From contig JAEYPF010000010.1 in assembly GCA_023411115.1 (NCBI GenBank), positions 124,001 to 188,000 on the forward strand: 64,000 nt of DNA, read 5' to 3'. Shown piece by piece: positions 36,847-46,500 of this stretch. The notes beneath the pieces were generated by a model that saw only the letters and a program-made list of their open reading frames with translations, was not told the DNA's origin and did no database searches. The stretch's first letter is position 1. Each line of letters opens with the position of its first letter. A program made the translations under genes and the position numbers. The DNA is from Methanobacteriota archaeon. Its GTDB lineage: Archaea; Methanobacteriota; Methanobacteria; Methanobacteriales; Methanobacteriaceae.

Positions 36847-37152
36847 TCAATGTTCAAAAACGTCATGCGTTTCCTCAACCTCAATAAGGCCCTTATCCAT
36901 AAGATTCTGGAGTAAATTCATCAAATCATGTTCACAGGTGTCTTTCTCCACATCATATTCTTCCATAATTGCATCAAGAATCTCAGTAACCGTTATTGAT
37001 TCCTGGATTAAATTCCATATAAATGCACCTGAAGGATTTAAACCATAATATACCCCATCTTTAAGGCCTAAAATTACAGTTTCATCTTCAACATCGCAAT
37101 GAACAGTTTCTTTTGTGGCAATAACTCTGGAAGAAGCCGATAATGAATTCAT
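36847..37152 (-). CDS. Lasso RiPP recognition element, PqqD-like (B1 protein)
   Basis: A 101-residue PqqD-family protein with the winged-helix recognition fold: VIATKETVHCDVEDETVILG, then GVYYGLNPSGAFIWNLI, then EILDAIMEEYDVEKDTCEHDL and LLQNLMDKGLIEVEE. In lasso clusters this free-standing B1 protein binds the precursor leader (around the Y-x2-P motif) and presents it to the B2 peptidase. A clear binding site, AAGGAGA, lies seven bases before the ATG. It is the first gene of the minus-strand cluster and has its own promoter. Confidence 0.88.
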   Translation of the reverse strand: MNSLSASSRVIATKETVHCDVEDETVILGLKDGVYYGLNPSGAFIWNLIQESITVTEILDAIMEEYDVEKDTCEHDLMNLLQNLMDKGLIEVEETHDVFEH

Positions 37153-37194
37153 GAAATGTCTCCTTGTTCTTTAATCATGATTGGTCACTAATTA

Positions 37195-37204
37195 TTTATA
37201 TATT
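37195..37204 (-). promoter_or_regulatory. TATA box at the head of the lasso cluster
   Basis: AATATATAAA on the minus strand, about 45 bases before the B1 start codon. It predicts a transcript start near 37174 and a leader of about 22 bases containing the AAGGAGA ribosome binding site. Confidence 0.5.
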
Positions 37205-37650
37205 TGTCCAGTTAAAATTCAGATGCGATGCTTTTGGGAGAGTAATTAACGCTGAAAACGATATTTTTTTGAATTTTTAAATTTATTAAGTATTTTTGGA
37301 TTATAGAGTATTATTATTCATTTAAAATTTGATAATATAATTAATTATTAGTTTATAATTATTACTTCACCCTATTAAACTCATAAACTAAAATATAGTT
37401 ATTAATATTTCTTTTTTTGGTAAGCAAAACTTAAATATCAGTTTTTATTAAACTAAAAATCACATGGAAATTTATACGTGAATTTAAAGGTGTGATTATT
37501 TTCACATAACTATGCAATTAATTTATAAAGTTAATATGAGAATTCACATCTCTTTAAAAATAGGTAAAGAAGCATTTAACTAATTTGTTAATTATTTCAG
37601 GATATTTTTAATGCTTGAACCTAAAACGGGCATAAAGGAGGTGAAAAAGT
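37205..37650. promoter_or_regulatory. Upstream region of adhesin 2
   Basis: About 450 gene-free bases, very AT-rich. It contains the TGTGA-type sites at 37449-37548, a TATA-like TTTATAAAG at 37521-37529 and the leader GGGCATAAAGGAGGTG (from 37628) that is shared with adhesin 3. Left of 37440 nothing stands out. Confidence 0.45.
37449..37548. promoter_or_regulatory. TGTGA-N6-TCACA site with flanking half-sites, 42-bp period
   Basis: The exact palindrome TGTGATTATTTTCACA lies at 37491-37506. Right-half TCACA elements occur 42 bases to each side (37460-37464 and 37544-37548), so three half-sites share a helical phase. The group lies about 100-200 bases before the adhesin start. Confidence 0.55.
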
Positions 37651-40584
37651 TTGATTTCTATTAAAGCGAGTAATTTCAAGAATTATCAAATTTATTTTCT
37701 TATAATGGTTATTACAGTTGTAATAGCTTCTTTATCCATACCAGTAGCAAGCGCTGCAAATATTTATGTTAATAGTACAGGGAACGATGTTACAGGAACT
37801 GGAACAATAACTAACCCCTACAAAACTATTAACTGGGGAATAACCAAAGCAGCTAACGGTGATACTGTAAATGTAGGTACAGGAACTTTTGGAACTTATA
37901 CAAATACCACAAGTAAAGATTACAATATAACGATCTCAAAAAACTTAAATATAACTGGTGTAAGCAAAGATCAGACCATTATTAACCCTGCAGGAAATGG
38001 ATGGGTACTTAACATTGCAACTGGATTCACAGTTACTCTATCAAATTTAACCATTACTAATGGAAATGCTGATGACTCAGGTACTCAAACAACTAATGCT
38101 TCAGGAGGCGCCATTACCAATCAGGGCACTTTGATTGTAAATAATTGTAATTTCACCAGTAACAGCGCAAGCGCTACAGCAAGTTCAACATCATTTTTAG
38201 GCAGTTCCTCAACAGCTTATGCATACGGTGGTGCTATTTATAATACTGGTTCTTTAACTATAACTAACAGCACTTTTACAGGTAACCGTGCCACTGCAAA
38301 TGCGAATACAGGAGTGGTTTTGGGTGGTTCAACAGCTAATGCTTATGCAGAGGGAGGTGCTATTTACAGTACAGGAACCTTAACTGTAACTAATAGTATT
38401 TTCGTAAATAACACTGCAACAGCATCAGCGACAGCTACTGCTTTATTTGGAAGCACTACAGCACGATCCTATGCTTTTGGTGGTGCCATTTATAACGCAG
38501 GCCCATTAAATGTATCTGGCAGTAATTTAGAAAATAATCGTGTAACTGCTACCTCAAATCCAGATACAACATCTGATGCTTATGGTGGAGCTATTTACAA
38601 TATTGGCGGTACTGTTGATGATAGAGAAATTCACTTCAACCGAATTATTGGAAATACAAATTATGATATCTACAGTGCAAGCGGCGCAGTAGATGCCGAA
38701 AATAACTGGTGGGGATCTAACACAAGTCCTAGTAGCAGAGTTTCTGGAACTGTGGATGTTAACCCATGGTTAGTATTAACCATAACTGCAAATCCCGGCT
38801 CAATTCGTAGAGGAAGCACATCTAATTTGTCTGCTGATCTAACGCATAACTCCAATAATCAGGATACTTCAAGTCAAGGTAATGTTCCTGATGGAATTCT
38901 AGCAGCTTTTAGTATTTTAATTGGCAGCACCGTGGGAACTGTAAACCCAACAAGTGCAAATACAATAAACGGCAGAGCAAACTCAACTTTCACTGCAGGA
39001 AATACACTCGGAATTGCCAGAATAGCAACAACGGTTGACGGAGTTACTGTTTATACAGATATAATAATAGGAAACATTGCAAACCTCGGAATCACCAACA
39101 CCATTGCATACGATGACTCTGTAAGTTATCTTCATGATACTGGATTATTCCATATCATAGTGCGCAATAACGGTCCTGATGATGCTACAGGAGTAAAAGT
39201 AAACATCACAATACCATCTGGTTTCCAACTGCTTGCAGTAAATCCAATAGTAGGAACATATGACACCTTCACTAATATCTGGACCATAGGAAACATAAGC
39301 TACAACGGAACAGCCTGCCTCGATTTAGTACTAAAAGTTATTCAATCTGGTACTTCACTTACTGTCACAGCAAACGTCACAGGAAATGAAAATGATACCG
39401 ATTTAAGCAATAACACAGCAAGTAAAACTGTAAATATCTTACGAGCAGCAGATCTACAGGTTACCCAAACAATAAGTAACATTACCCCCAATCAGGGGAA
39501 CAGCATTACTTCTACAATAACAGTCAAAAATAACGGGCCAGACAGCGCAAACAACATAAGCCTATACTACAAACCACCAGTAGGCCTCAACATTGCAAGT
39601 ATAACACCATCAATCGGTTCTTATAATTCAATTACTGGTTTATGGACTATAAATTCACTCGCATGGAATGGAACAGCAACATTAACTATAATAGCAACAG
39701 TAACAGCACCAAGCGGGACTATAATTAAAAATACAGCCAGAGTCGCAGGTGAAAACGAAATAGATAAGAGTTATAACAGTGCAAATACAGCTAATATACG
39801 TGTTGGAGGGGCCAGTTACACACCAAAAATAGATTTAGAGATCTACAACTACTATTATAACTTCGATCAGGACTCTGTAGGTGGCACAGTCCAAAGAAAA
39901 CTGAAAGACACCGCAATGTTCTATGTGGATTTAAAGAACTATGGACCCGATGATGCAACTGGAGTAAAAGTAACATTCATAATCCCTGCAGGCTACCAGC
40001 TATTAGCAGTAAATCCAAAAACAGGAACATTCGATGCCTTAACTAATACCTGGAACGTAGGTACTTTATGCAGCGGGGGTTGGGCTTACTGTGATTACAT
40101 AGTTACAGTAATTCAATCAAATACCGTACTAAACAGCACAACAAATGCCACAGCAGCAGAAACAGACACCAACTCAAGCAATAATGGTGCAAGTGCAATT
40201 GTACAGGTTCCAGCAGCAGCAGATATACAAGTGAACCAGACAGTAAACGATACTCATCCAATTACTGGAAGTACTGTTAATTACACAGTTACAGTAACAA
40301 ACAACGGACCAGATACAGCAAATAACATAATTATCTATTATAAACCACCCGCAGGATTAAATGTTGTAAACATAACACCATCTACAGGTTCTTATAATTC
40401 AACAACCGGAGAATGGACCATTAATTCATTAGGTGTGAATGGTTCAGCTACTTTATCTGTAACAGCGACTGTAACTGCATCAAGCGGAACTATAATTAAA
40501 AGCATGGCTACAAGAATTAGGGAAACTGAAACAGATCCTAACTGGACTGACATTTCAAAAATAGCATATCTACAAGTACAATAA
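37651..40584 (+). CDS. Adhesin-like surface protein: beta-helix and four DUF11 repeats
   Basis: A 977-residue exported protein starting at TTG, six bases after GGAGGTGA. A signal peptide ends near SIPVASA (residue 35). Residues about 36-350 form a beta-helix with repeats such as GGAIYNTGSLTITNSTFTGN, given in part, ending at the shared NNWWGSN motif. An Ig-like region (about 365-480) precedes four DUF11 domains to the C-terminus (NNGPDDATGVKVNITIP and similar), which form stalks on archaeal surfaces. No membrane helix or sorting motif ends the protein. Long DNA stretches are identical to adhesin 3. Many sequons suggest glycosylation. Ligand unknown. Confidence 0.87.
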   Translation: MISIKASNFKNYQIYFLIMVITVVIASLSIPVASAANIYVNSTGNDVTGTGTITNPYKTINWGITKAANGDTVNVGTGTFGTYTNTTSKDYNITISKNLNITGVSKDQTIINPAGNGWVLNIATGFTVTLSNLTITNGNADDSGTQTTNASGGAITNQGTLIVNNCNFTSNSASATASSTSFLGSSSTAYAYGGAIYNTGSLTITNSTFTGNRATANANTGVVLGGSTANAYAEGGAIYSTGTLTVTNSIFVNNTATASATATALFGSTTARSYAFGGAIYNAGPLNVSGSNLENNRVTATSNPDTTSDAYGGAIYNIGGTVDDREIHFNRIIGNTNYDIYSASGAVDAENNWWGSNTSPSSRVSGTVDVNPWLVLTITANPGSIRRGSTSNLSADLTHNSNNQDTSSQGNVPDGILAAFSILIGSTVGTVNPTSANTINGRANSTFTAGNTLGIARIATTVDGVTVYTDIIIGNIANLGITNTIAYDDSVSYLHDTGLFHIIVRNNGPDDATGVKVNITIPSGFQLLAVNPIVGTYDTFTNIWTIGNISYNGTACLDLVLKVIQSGTSLTVTANVTGNENDTDLSNNTASKTVNILRAADLQVTQTISNITPNQGNSITSTITVKNNGPDSANNISLYYKPPVGLNIASITPSIGSYNSITGLWTINSLAWNGTATLTIIATVTAPSGTIIKNTARVAGENEIDKSYNSANTANIRVGGASYTPKIDLEIYNYYYNFDQDSVGGTVQRKLKDTAMFYVDLKNYGPDDATGVKVTFIIPAGYQLLAVNPKTGTFDALTNTWNVGTLCSGGWAYCDYIVTVIQSNTVLNSTTNATAAETDTNSSNNGASAIVQVPAAADIQVNQTVNDTHPITGSTVNYTVTVTNNGPDTANNIIIYYKPPAGLNVVNITPSTGSYNSTTGEWTINSLGVNGSATLSVTATVTASSGTIIKSMATRIRETETDPNWTDISKIAYLQVQ
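39775..39854. repeat. 80-bp segment identical to adhesin 3
   Basis: These 80 bases are identical to 44444-44523 in the other adhesin, in the linker between the second and third DUF11 domains. Flanking codons differ at synonymous sites, pointing to recent duplication or gene conversion. A second run of about 65 identical bases occurs near 40159 and 44838. Confidence 0.7.
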
Positions 40585-40595
40585 TCTATATTTTA

Positions 40596-40620
40596 AGGGT
40601 TTTTTAAACCCTCTACTTTT
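40596..40620 (+). terminator. Hairpin and T-rich tail after adhesin 2
   Basis: AGGGTTT-TTT-AAACCCT (40596-40612) is a perfect seven-base stem twelve bases after the stop, followed by a T-rich stretch. It resembles a transcription terminator. Confidence 0.65.
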
Positions 40621-41170
40621 AATTTTTGATTAAATTATATTCAAATCCAATATTTCATAATTGGCTTTTATTTGAGGTATTTAACCATATTAACCAGTTA
40701 TTTAACTGTAATTTTATAATTAAATTATTAAAATTCATTAATCCTAAATTTAACAGATATTATAATTTTAAAATATATTATTTCAATCTGGAAATTTATT
40801 ATATTATTTTAAGTTTTACTATTTATTTATTATTTAATCATATTTATGGCAAATATTATTCATACATAAGTAATATTAAGCCAAATTATGTGTATTAATA
40901 GGCATATTATCCCTATCAATTTGATTTAAAGTGAGCAAAGATTAAATAGTAGCTAATTTAATATAAATCACATAAATATCTTGATAAGTTTATAAAGCTG
41001 TGATAAATGTCACGTGTATAGTTCACTACAATATACATATGTGCAAAAAATCACATTTTACTGAAACAAATTGGATAAATATAAAATCATGTTAAATTAC
41101 TTATTTATCCATTTCAAGATATTATGATTCTTAAAATTTAAATATGGGCATAAAAGGAGGTGAAAAAAGT
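40621..41170. promoter_or_regulatory. Upstream region of adhesin 3
   Basis: About 550 bases without a supportable gene. The left half (40621-40900) is extremely AT-rich and yields only a low-complexity frame. The right half carries TGTGA-type sites at 40957-41055, a TATA-like AAATATAAAATC near 41075-41086 and the adhesin leader GGGCATAAAAGGAGGTG ending at 41162. Confidence 0.45.
40957..41055. promoter_or_regulatory. TGTGA-N6-TCACA repeats with 41-42 bp period
   Basis: TGTGA-TAAATG-TCACG at 40999-41014 and TGTGC-AAAAAA-TCACA at 41040-41055 each differ from the palindrome by one base and are 41 bases apart. A TCACA half-site at 40968-40972 fits a third position 42 bases upstream. The group lies about 120-210 bases before the TTG start. 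Confidence 0.55.
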
Positions 41171-44100
41171 TTGATTTCAACAAAAAAAATTAACGCTAAC
41201 TTGATAATGATTTCACTGGTTCTAATTAGTTTAGCAGCTATTTTCACCTTTGGGGTGGATAATGCTTCGGCTGCACAAATAGGAAATATATCCATTCAAG
41301 ATGAGAATCTATCAAATAACTTATCATCAGCAAATTCACAAACATTAACTGAAACCGTACAAAATACTACGGCAAACACTTCTAAATCTAATCAGACATC
41401 TACTTCAAAATCTAAGGTTCATAAATCACCTGATCCTCAAATTTGGAACAATGGTGCCCCTGTATCCAGAGGTGGGCATCCTGCAGGCTATGTTTACTCC
41501 ACAATTGCAGCTGCTATTAATGATGCTATAGCTGGAGATACCATAATGCTGGAAAATGGAGCCACTTTTACTGAGCGCATTACTGTAAACAAAGCTTTAA
41601 CATTTGATGTGCTCAATAATGGTCATGCTACTATAGACGGTACCAATGGAGGTAGAATAGTCACCATAACTGCAACTTCAGGTACTATTACATTTAATGA
41701 TATAACGTTTGTAAATGGACGTATAAACAACGATGGAGGCGCCATTTACAATAATTTTGCGGGCACTACTGTTATTGTGAACAACTGTATTTTCACAAAT
41801 AATGTTGTAACCGGCAATAACCATGATGGTGCAGCTATTTACAGTGTTGGTTCTTTAACTGTGAATAACTGTAATTTCACAAGTAACAGTGCAGCAGCAA
41901 ATGGTGGAGCCATTTACAGTGGTAATGGTCTGACAGTAACAAACAGCAATTTTACAAGTAACACCGCAATAAATGGTGGTGCTATCTACAACAATGCAGG
42001 TACTTCAACTATAACCAGCAATAATTTCATCAGTAATTCTGCAACAACCAGAGGTGGAGCCTTTTATAATGCCAATGGTGCTGCTACACTTCAATTTAAT
42101 AGAATTACAGGAAATACACCAAATAATAACCAAATACGTCAAAATGGTGGAACAGTAAATGCAAACAACAATTGGTGGGGAGATAATGCTGGATCTACTG
42201 GAAAAACATCCGGTACTGTAACTGCTACAACTTATATAGTTTTAACTGTAACAGCTTCACCAGCACAGATCCCCACTTCAGGCACTTCAACTGTTACAGC
42301 AGATTTAAATCATTTAAATAATGGAAATTTAGTTTCTGGAGGTCAAGTTCCTGATGGAATACCTGTTACATTTACCTGTACCTCTTTAGGTTCTATTAAT
42401 CCAGTTAGTGGAACAACACTCGACGGAATTATCACAACACTATTTACAGCAGGTTCAAATTCTGGAATTGCAACAGCTAATGCCACAGTCGACGATGAAA
42501 ATGTAGGTACCGATATCACTATAGGTACTGATATCTACGTTTCAACATCAGGTAGTGACACAACAGGAGACGGAAGTCAGAGTAATCCATATCAAACCAT
42601 TTCAAAAGGAATTTCAATGGTTTATCCTGGAGGAACAGTACACATCTTAAGCGGAACATACAATGGAACAAACAACAGAAACATAGCAATCAGCAAAAAT
42701 GTTAACCTAATAGGAGAAGGAGGAATAGTAACAATTGATGGTCAATCCACAAGTGTGATATTCACAATAAACAGCGGTTACACAGTCACAATGTCAAATT
42801 TAACACTTACAAATGGGGATGGCGGTGATGGTGGTGCAATTTCCAATAGTGGTAATTTAACAATAATTAGATGCAATTTTGCCAATAATACAGCTTCTAA
42901 CGTTTATGGTGGTGCTATTTACAGCGTAGGAATATTAACTGTTGTAAATAGTAGTTTTACTGATAACATTGCTTATGATGGTGGTGCTATTTCTGGTGGA
43001 ACTACTAATGTATTGCCTACAGGTCCTTTAACAATAACAAACTGTACTTTCACACATAACATTGCTACTTCAGCTGGTGGTGCTATATGGAGTCACGGTA
43101 CTTTAATAGTAACAAACAGTACTTTCACAGATAATGACGCAAATATATCCGGTACCGCAGGTACACCTAAAGGTTGTGGAGGAGCTATTCGTAACTGGGG
43201 AACATTAAATGTTACAGGTAGTACTTTTGTAAATAATACTGCAACAACTAATGCTGCAGCTATCTCTAATTACCAAGGTACAACTACAGCTAACTTCAAC
43301 AGGTTCATAGGAAATGGTCCAAATGATATTAATGCTGAGTATAACGGTGCAACTTCTACTGTAAATGCTGAAAACAATTGGTGGGGTTCAAACTCAGGAC
43401 CAAATGCAGGAAGAGTTACCGCTGCTACCGGCGCTACTATAGATGCTAATCCATGGTTAATTTTAACCATAACTTCAAATCCTAATTCAATCCGTAGAAA
43501 CGGTACTTCTACAGTAACAGCCTATTTAACACGTAACTCCAATGGTGTAGATACTTCAAGTCTAGGTTACTTACCAGATGGCATAACTGTGACTTTTGGA
43601 AACGACAATTTAGGCACAGTAAATCCAACAACAAATACTACAGTTAATTCTAAAGTAAATACAGTTTTTACAGCTAAAAACACTCCAGGAGTTGCCAGAG
43701 TATCTGCGACAGTTGATGGAGTTATCGTTTACACTGATATCATAATCGGGAATGTAGGAAACTTTATAATTAACAACACAATTGCATACGACGACTCAAT
43801 TATTTACCTGCATGATACAGGGTTATTCCATATTACAGTGCACAACAACGGGCCTGATGGTGCTACAGGAGTAAAAGTAACATTCACAATCCCTGCAGGA
43901 CTCCAATTAATTGCAGTAAATCCAATAGTGGGAACATATGACACTTTGACCAGCACATGGACTATAGGTAACATCAGTAACAATGGAACAGCATATCTTG
44001 ATTTATTATTGAAAGCTGTTCAATCTGGTACTTCACTTACTGTCACAGCAAACGTCACAGGAAACGAAGAAGGCACAGATGCAGTTACAAGTAAAACTGT

Positions 44101-45262
44101 AAATATCCTACGGGCAGCAGATTTACAGGTTACCCAAACAGTAAGTAACATTACTCCAAATCAGGGCAACAGCATTACTTCTACAATAACAGTTAAAAAT
44201 AACGGACCAGACAGCGCAAACAACATAACACTATACTACAAACCACCAGCAGGACTCAACATTGTAAGTATAATTCCATCTGTAGGTTCTTACAACTCTG
44301 CTACTGGTTTATGGACCATAAGTTCACTCGCATGGAACGGAACAGCAACACTAACCATAACAGCAACAGTAACAGCACCAAGCGGAACCATAATCAATAA
44401 CACAGCCAGAGTTATCAGAGAAGACGAGATAGATAAACGTTACAACAGTGCAAATACAGCTAATATACGTGTTGGAGGGGCCAGTTACACACCAAAAATA
44501 GATTTAGAGATCTACAACTACTACTACAACTATGATCAGGATTCAGTAAGTGGCACGGTGCAAAGGAAACTGAAAGACACTGCAATGTTCTACATAGACT
44601 TACACAATAATGGACCCGATGATGCTACAGGAGTAAAAGTAACACTCATAATCCCTGCAGGCTACCAACTATTAGTGGTAAATCCAAAATCAGGGACATT
44701 TGACAGTCTTACAAACACATGGAATGCAGGCACTTTATGCAGTGGTGGCTGGGCTTACTTCGATTACGTATTAAAAGTAATACAATCCAATACAACACTA
44801 AACACTACAGCAAATGCTACAGCTACTGAAACAGACACCAACTCAAGCAATAATGGTGCAAGTGCAATTGTACAGGTTCCAGCAGCAGCAGACTTAAACG
44901 TAAACCAGACAGTAAACAATACTCACCCTTCAACTGGAAGTACTGTTAATTACACAGTTACAGTAACAAACAACGGGCCAAATGCAGTAAATAATGTAGC
45001 CCTAAACGATTTACTACCATCGACTTATTTCAGTAACGTAAGTTCATCTGCAGATACAGGTAGTTATAATTCAGCTACTGGTGTCTGGAACATTGGAACT
45101 TTGGGAGCAGGTGCTACAGCAACATTAACCCTAACCGCAACAGTAACAGCATCAAATGGAACCTTAATTAAGACCAATGCTACGCTTATTAATGGGTCTG
45201 GAATGGACTACAACTTAACTGATCAGGAAAAAGAAATGATTATACAGGTGTATAATCCATAA
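41171..45262 (+). CDS. Giant adhesin-like protein: two beta-helices and four DUF11 repeats
   Basis: A 1363-residue exported protein. The start is TTG at 41171, after GGAGGTGA; the upstream in-frame ATG at 41144 lies inside the shared leader and would swallow the binding site. The signal peptide ends near NASA (residue 36), followed by a Ser/Thr/Asn linker to about 85. A first beta-helix spans about 90-330, an Ig-like region to 460, then a second beta-helix from DIYVSTSGSDTTGDGSQ to about 780, another Ig region, and four DUF11 domains from about 895. The beta-helix block thus appears duplicated. No C-terminal anchor. It precedes the DUF1616 gene of cassette 2. Confidence 0.87.
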   Translation: MISTKKINANLIMISLVLISLAAIFTFGVDNASAAQIGNISIQDENLSNNLSSANSQTLTETVQNTTANTSKSNQTSTSKSKVHKSPDPQIWNNGAPVSRGGHPAGYVYSTIAAAINDAIAGDTIMLENGATFTERITVNKALTFDVLNNGHATIDGTNGGRIVTITATSGTITFNDITFVNGRINNDGGAIYNNFAGTTVIVNNCIFTNNVVTGNNHDGAAIYSVGSLTVNNCNFTSNSAAANGGAIYSGNGLTVTNSNFTSNTAINGGAIYNNAGTSTITSNNFISNSATTRGGAFYNANGAATLQFNRITGNTPNNNQIRQNGGTVNANNNWWGDNAGSTGKTSGTVTATTYIVLTVTASPAQIPTSGTSTVTADLNHLNNGNLVSGGQVPDGIPVTFTCTSLGSINPVSGTTLDGIITTLFTAGSNSGIATANATVDDENVGTDITIGTDIYVSTSGSDTTGDGSQSNPYQTISKGISMVYPGGTVHILSGTYNGTNNRNIAISKNVNLIGEGGIVTIDGQSTSVIFTINSGYTVTMSNLTLTNGDGGDGGAISNSGNLTIIRCNFANNTASNVYGGAIYSVGILTVVNSSFTDNIAYDGGAISGGTTNVLPTGPLTITNCTFTHNIATSAGGAIWSHGTLIVTNSTFTDNDANISGTAGTPKGCGGAIRNWGTLNVTGSTFVNNTATTNAAAISNYQGTTTANFNRFIGNGPNDINAEYNGATSTVNAENNWWGSNSGPNAGRVTAATGATIDANPWLILTITSNPNSIRRNGTSTVTAYLTRNSNGVDTSSLGYLPDGITVTFGNDNLGTVNPTTNTTVNSKVNTVFTAKNTPGVARVSATVDGVIVYTDIIIGNVGNFIINNTIAYDDSIIYLHDTGLFHITVHNNGPDGATGVKVTFTIPAGLQLIAVNPIVGTYDTLTSTWTIGNISNNGTAYLDLLLKAVQSGTSLTVTANVTGNEEGTDAVTSKTVNILRAADLQVTQTVSNITPNQGNSITSTITVKNNGPDSANNITLYYKPPAGLNIVSIIPSVGSYNSATGLWTISSLAWNGTATLTITATVTAPSGTIINNTARVIREDEIDKRYNSANTANIRVGGASYTPKIDLEIYNYYYNYDQDSVSGTVQRKLKDTAMFYIDLHNNGPDDATGVKVTLIIPAGYQLLVVNPKSGTFDSLTNTWNAGTLCSGGWAYFDYVLKVIQSNTTLNTTANATATETDTNSSNNGASAIVQVPAAADLNVNQTVNNTHPSTGSTVNYTVTVTNNGPNAVNNVALNDLLPSTYFSNVSSSADTGSYNSATGVWNIGTLGAGATATLTLTATVTASNGTLIKTNATLINGSGMDYNLTDQEKEMIIQVYNP

Positions 45263-45273
45263 TAATTGATTTG

Positions 45274-45294
45274 GGGTTTAAAACCCTTTTTTAT
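45274..45294 (+). terminator. Hairpin and T-run after adhesin 3
   Basis: GGGTTT-A-AAACCC (45274-45286) followed by a run of T, eleven bases after the stop. It matches the hairpin after adhesin 2 and probably ends the adhesin transcript. Confidence 0.65.
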
Positions 45295-45414
45295 TTAATT
45301 TTCAAAAATTAATTTAATTTTTAACCATCAATTTTAAATAAGATTAATTTTAAACTCATTCAAAATCTATTCCATTTTATAAGATTGTTAAATTAACTTC
45401 AAAAGGTATTATTA

Positions 45415-46269
45415 ATGAAAAAATGGTACAATTTAGACATCATTCTGGTGATTTTATTCACAGTTTTATGCATGATATCAATTGTTACACCAATATTAAA
45501 TGAAACTTCAATCAGAACAATCTTAGGTCTTTCTTTAATTCTTTTTTTATCTGGTTATTCCGTCATATCATTTCTATTCCCAAAAAAAGATGATTTAGAC
45601 GCTATCGAACGTATTGCATTCAGTTTTGGACTGAGTATAGCAATAGTTGTATTGACTGGATTAGTTTTAAATTATACCCCCTTTGGAATTCGATTAATGC
45701 CTGCCCTCATATTCCTATCCACATTTACATTGTTAATGAGTATCTTTGCATTTATACGAAGATCAAGAATCCCTGATAAAGAAAGATTTAATGTTAATTT
45801 TGAAAAACATCTCAAAAATATTAAAGGATCTTTAAATATAAAATCAAAAACAGATAAAATACTTTCAGTCTTATTAATTTTGTCTATTGTCTTTGCAGTC
45901 TTCACCATAGTTTACACCATTGCAACACCGAAACAGGACGCAAAATTCACAGAATTTTATCTTTTAGGGCCAAATGGAAAAGCAAGTGACTATCCAACAA
46001 ATTTATCAGTTGGGGAAACAGGAAATGTTACTGTAGGTATTGTAAATAACGAGTATGCCAATGTAAACTACAAAATGGTTGTTAAATTAAACAATCAAAC
46101 GATAAATGAAGAAAATATCACATTATCAAATGGTGCTAAATATGAGAAACCTTTCACCTTTGAATTATCCGAATCTGGTAAAAATCAGGAATTGGAATTC
46201 TTATTATATAGATTACCAGACGATACCAATGTTAACAGGTCTCTTCACTTATGGATAAATCCACAGTAG
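45415..46269 (+). CDS. DUF1616 membrane protein (cassette 2)
   Basis: A 284-residue protein equal to the last membrane module and exported domain of the protein at 5056-7086. It has four membrane helices in residues 8-115, the shared FPKKDDLDAIERIAFSFGLS and LNYTPFGIRL, another helix near 145-165, and an exported domain starting KFTEFYLLGPNGKASDYP and ending RSLHLWINPQ. It lacks the zinc ribbons. AAAGG lies about ten bases before the ATG. The next cassette gene begins about 230 bases on, after its own regulatory sites. Function unknown. Confidence 0.8.
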   Translation: MKKWYNLDIILVILFTVLCMISIVTPILNETSIRTILGLSLILFLSGYSVISFLFPKKDDLDAIERIAFSFGLSIAIVVLTGLVLNYTPFGIRLMPALIFLSTFTLLMSIFAFIRRSRIPDKERFNVNFEKHLKNIKGSLNIKSKTDKILSVLLILSIVFAVFTIVYTIATPKQDAKFTEFYLLGPNGKASDYPTNLSVGETGNVTVGIVNNEYANVNYKMVVKLNNQTINEENITLSNGAKYEKPFTFELSESGKNQELEFLLYRLPDDTNVNRSLHLWINPQ

Positions 46270-46364
46270 TCACTATTTTTTCATTAAATATGTCAAATTA
46301 TCCAGAATGTAATATTCATTGTTTATTTATTAATAACTCTCTTAATTTCATATAAAAATTAATA

Positions 46365-46421
46365 TGTGAAATAAATCACATCTGAATATTAAAAATGGAC
46401 AATTATGTGAAAAAAGGCACA
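46365..46421. promoter_or_regulatory. Two TGTGA-N6-TCACA sites 41 bp apart
   Basis: The first (46365-46380) is an exact palindrome, TGTGAAATAAATCACA; the second (46406-46421) has TGTGA-N6-GCACA. They lie 80-135 bases before the 78-residue protein gene, upstream of a TATA-like run at 46467-46480. Same spacing as before adhesin 3. Confidence 0.6.
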
Positions 46422-46500
46422 ACTTTATAGGTTTATTAATAGGTTCTAGTGATAGAAAGAGTAAAATATATATATTAATATTAAATAAAGATAGTGATTA

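Noticed and set aside
36698..37048. 116-codon plus-strand frame opposite the lasso B1 gene
   Set aside because: Antisense to a PqqD-family gene and to the hairpin array; no independent support.
40626..40898. 90-codon plus-strand frame rich in Asn, Tyr, Ile and Phe
   Set aside because: Starts at TTG without a binding site in an extremely AT-rich stretch directly after a terminator; composition is that of random AT-rich DNA.
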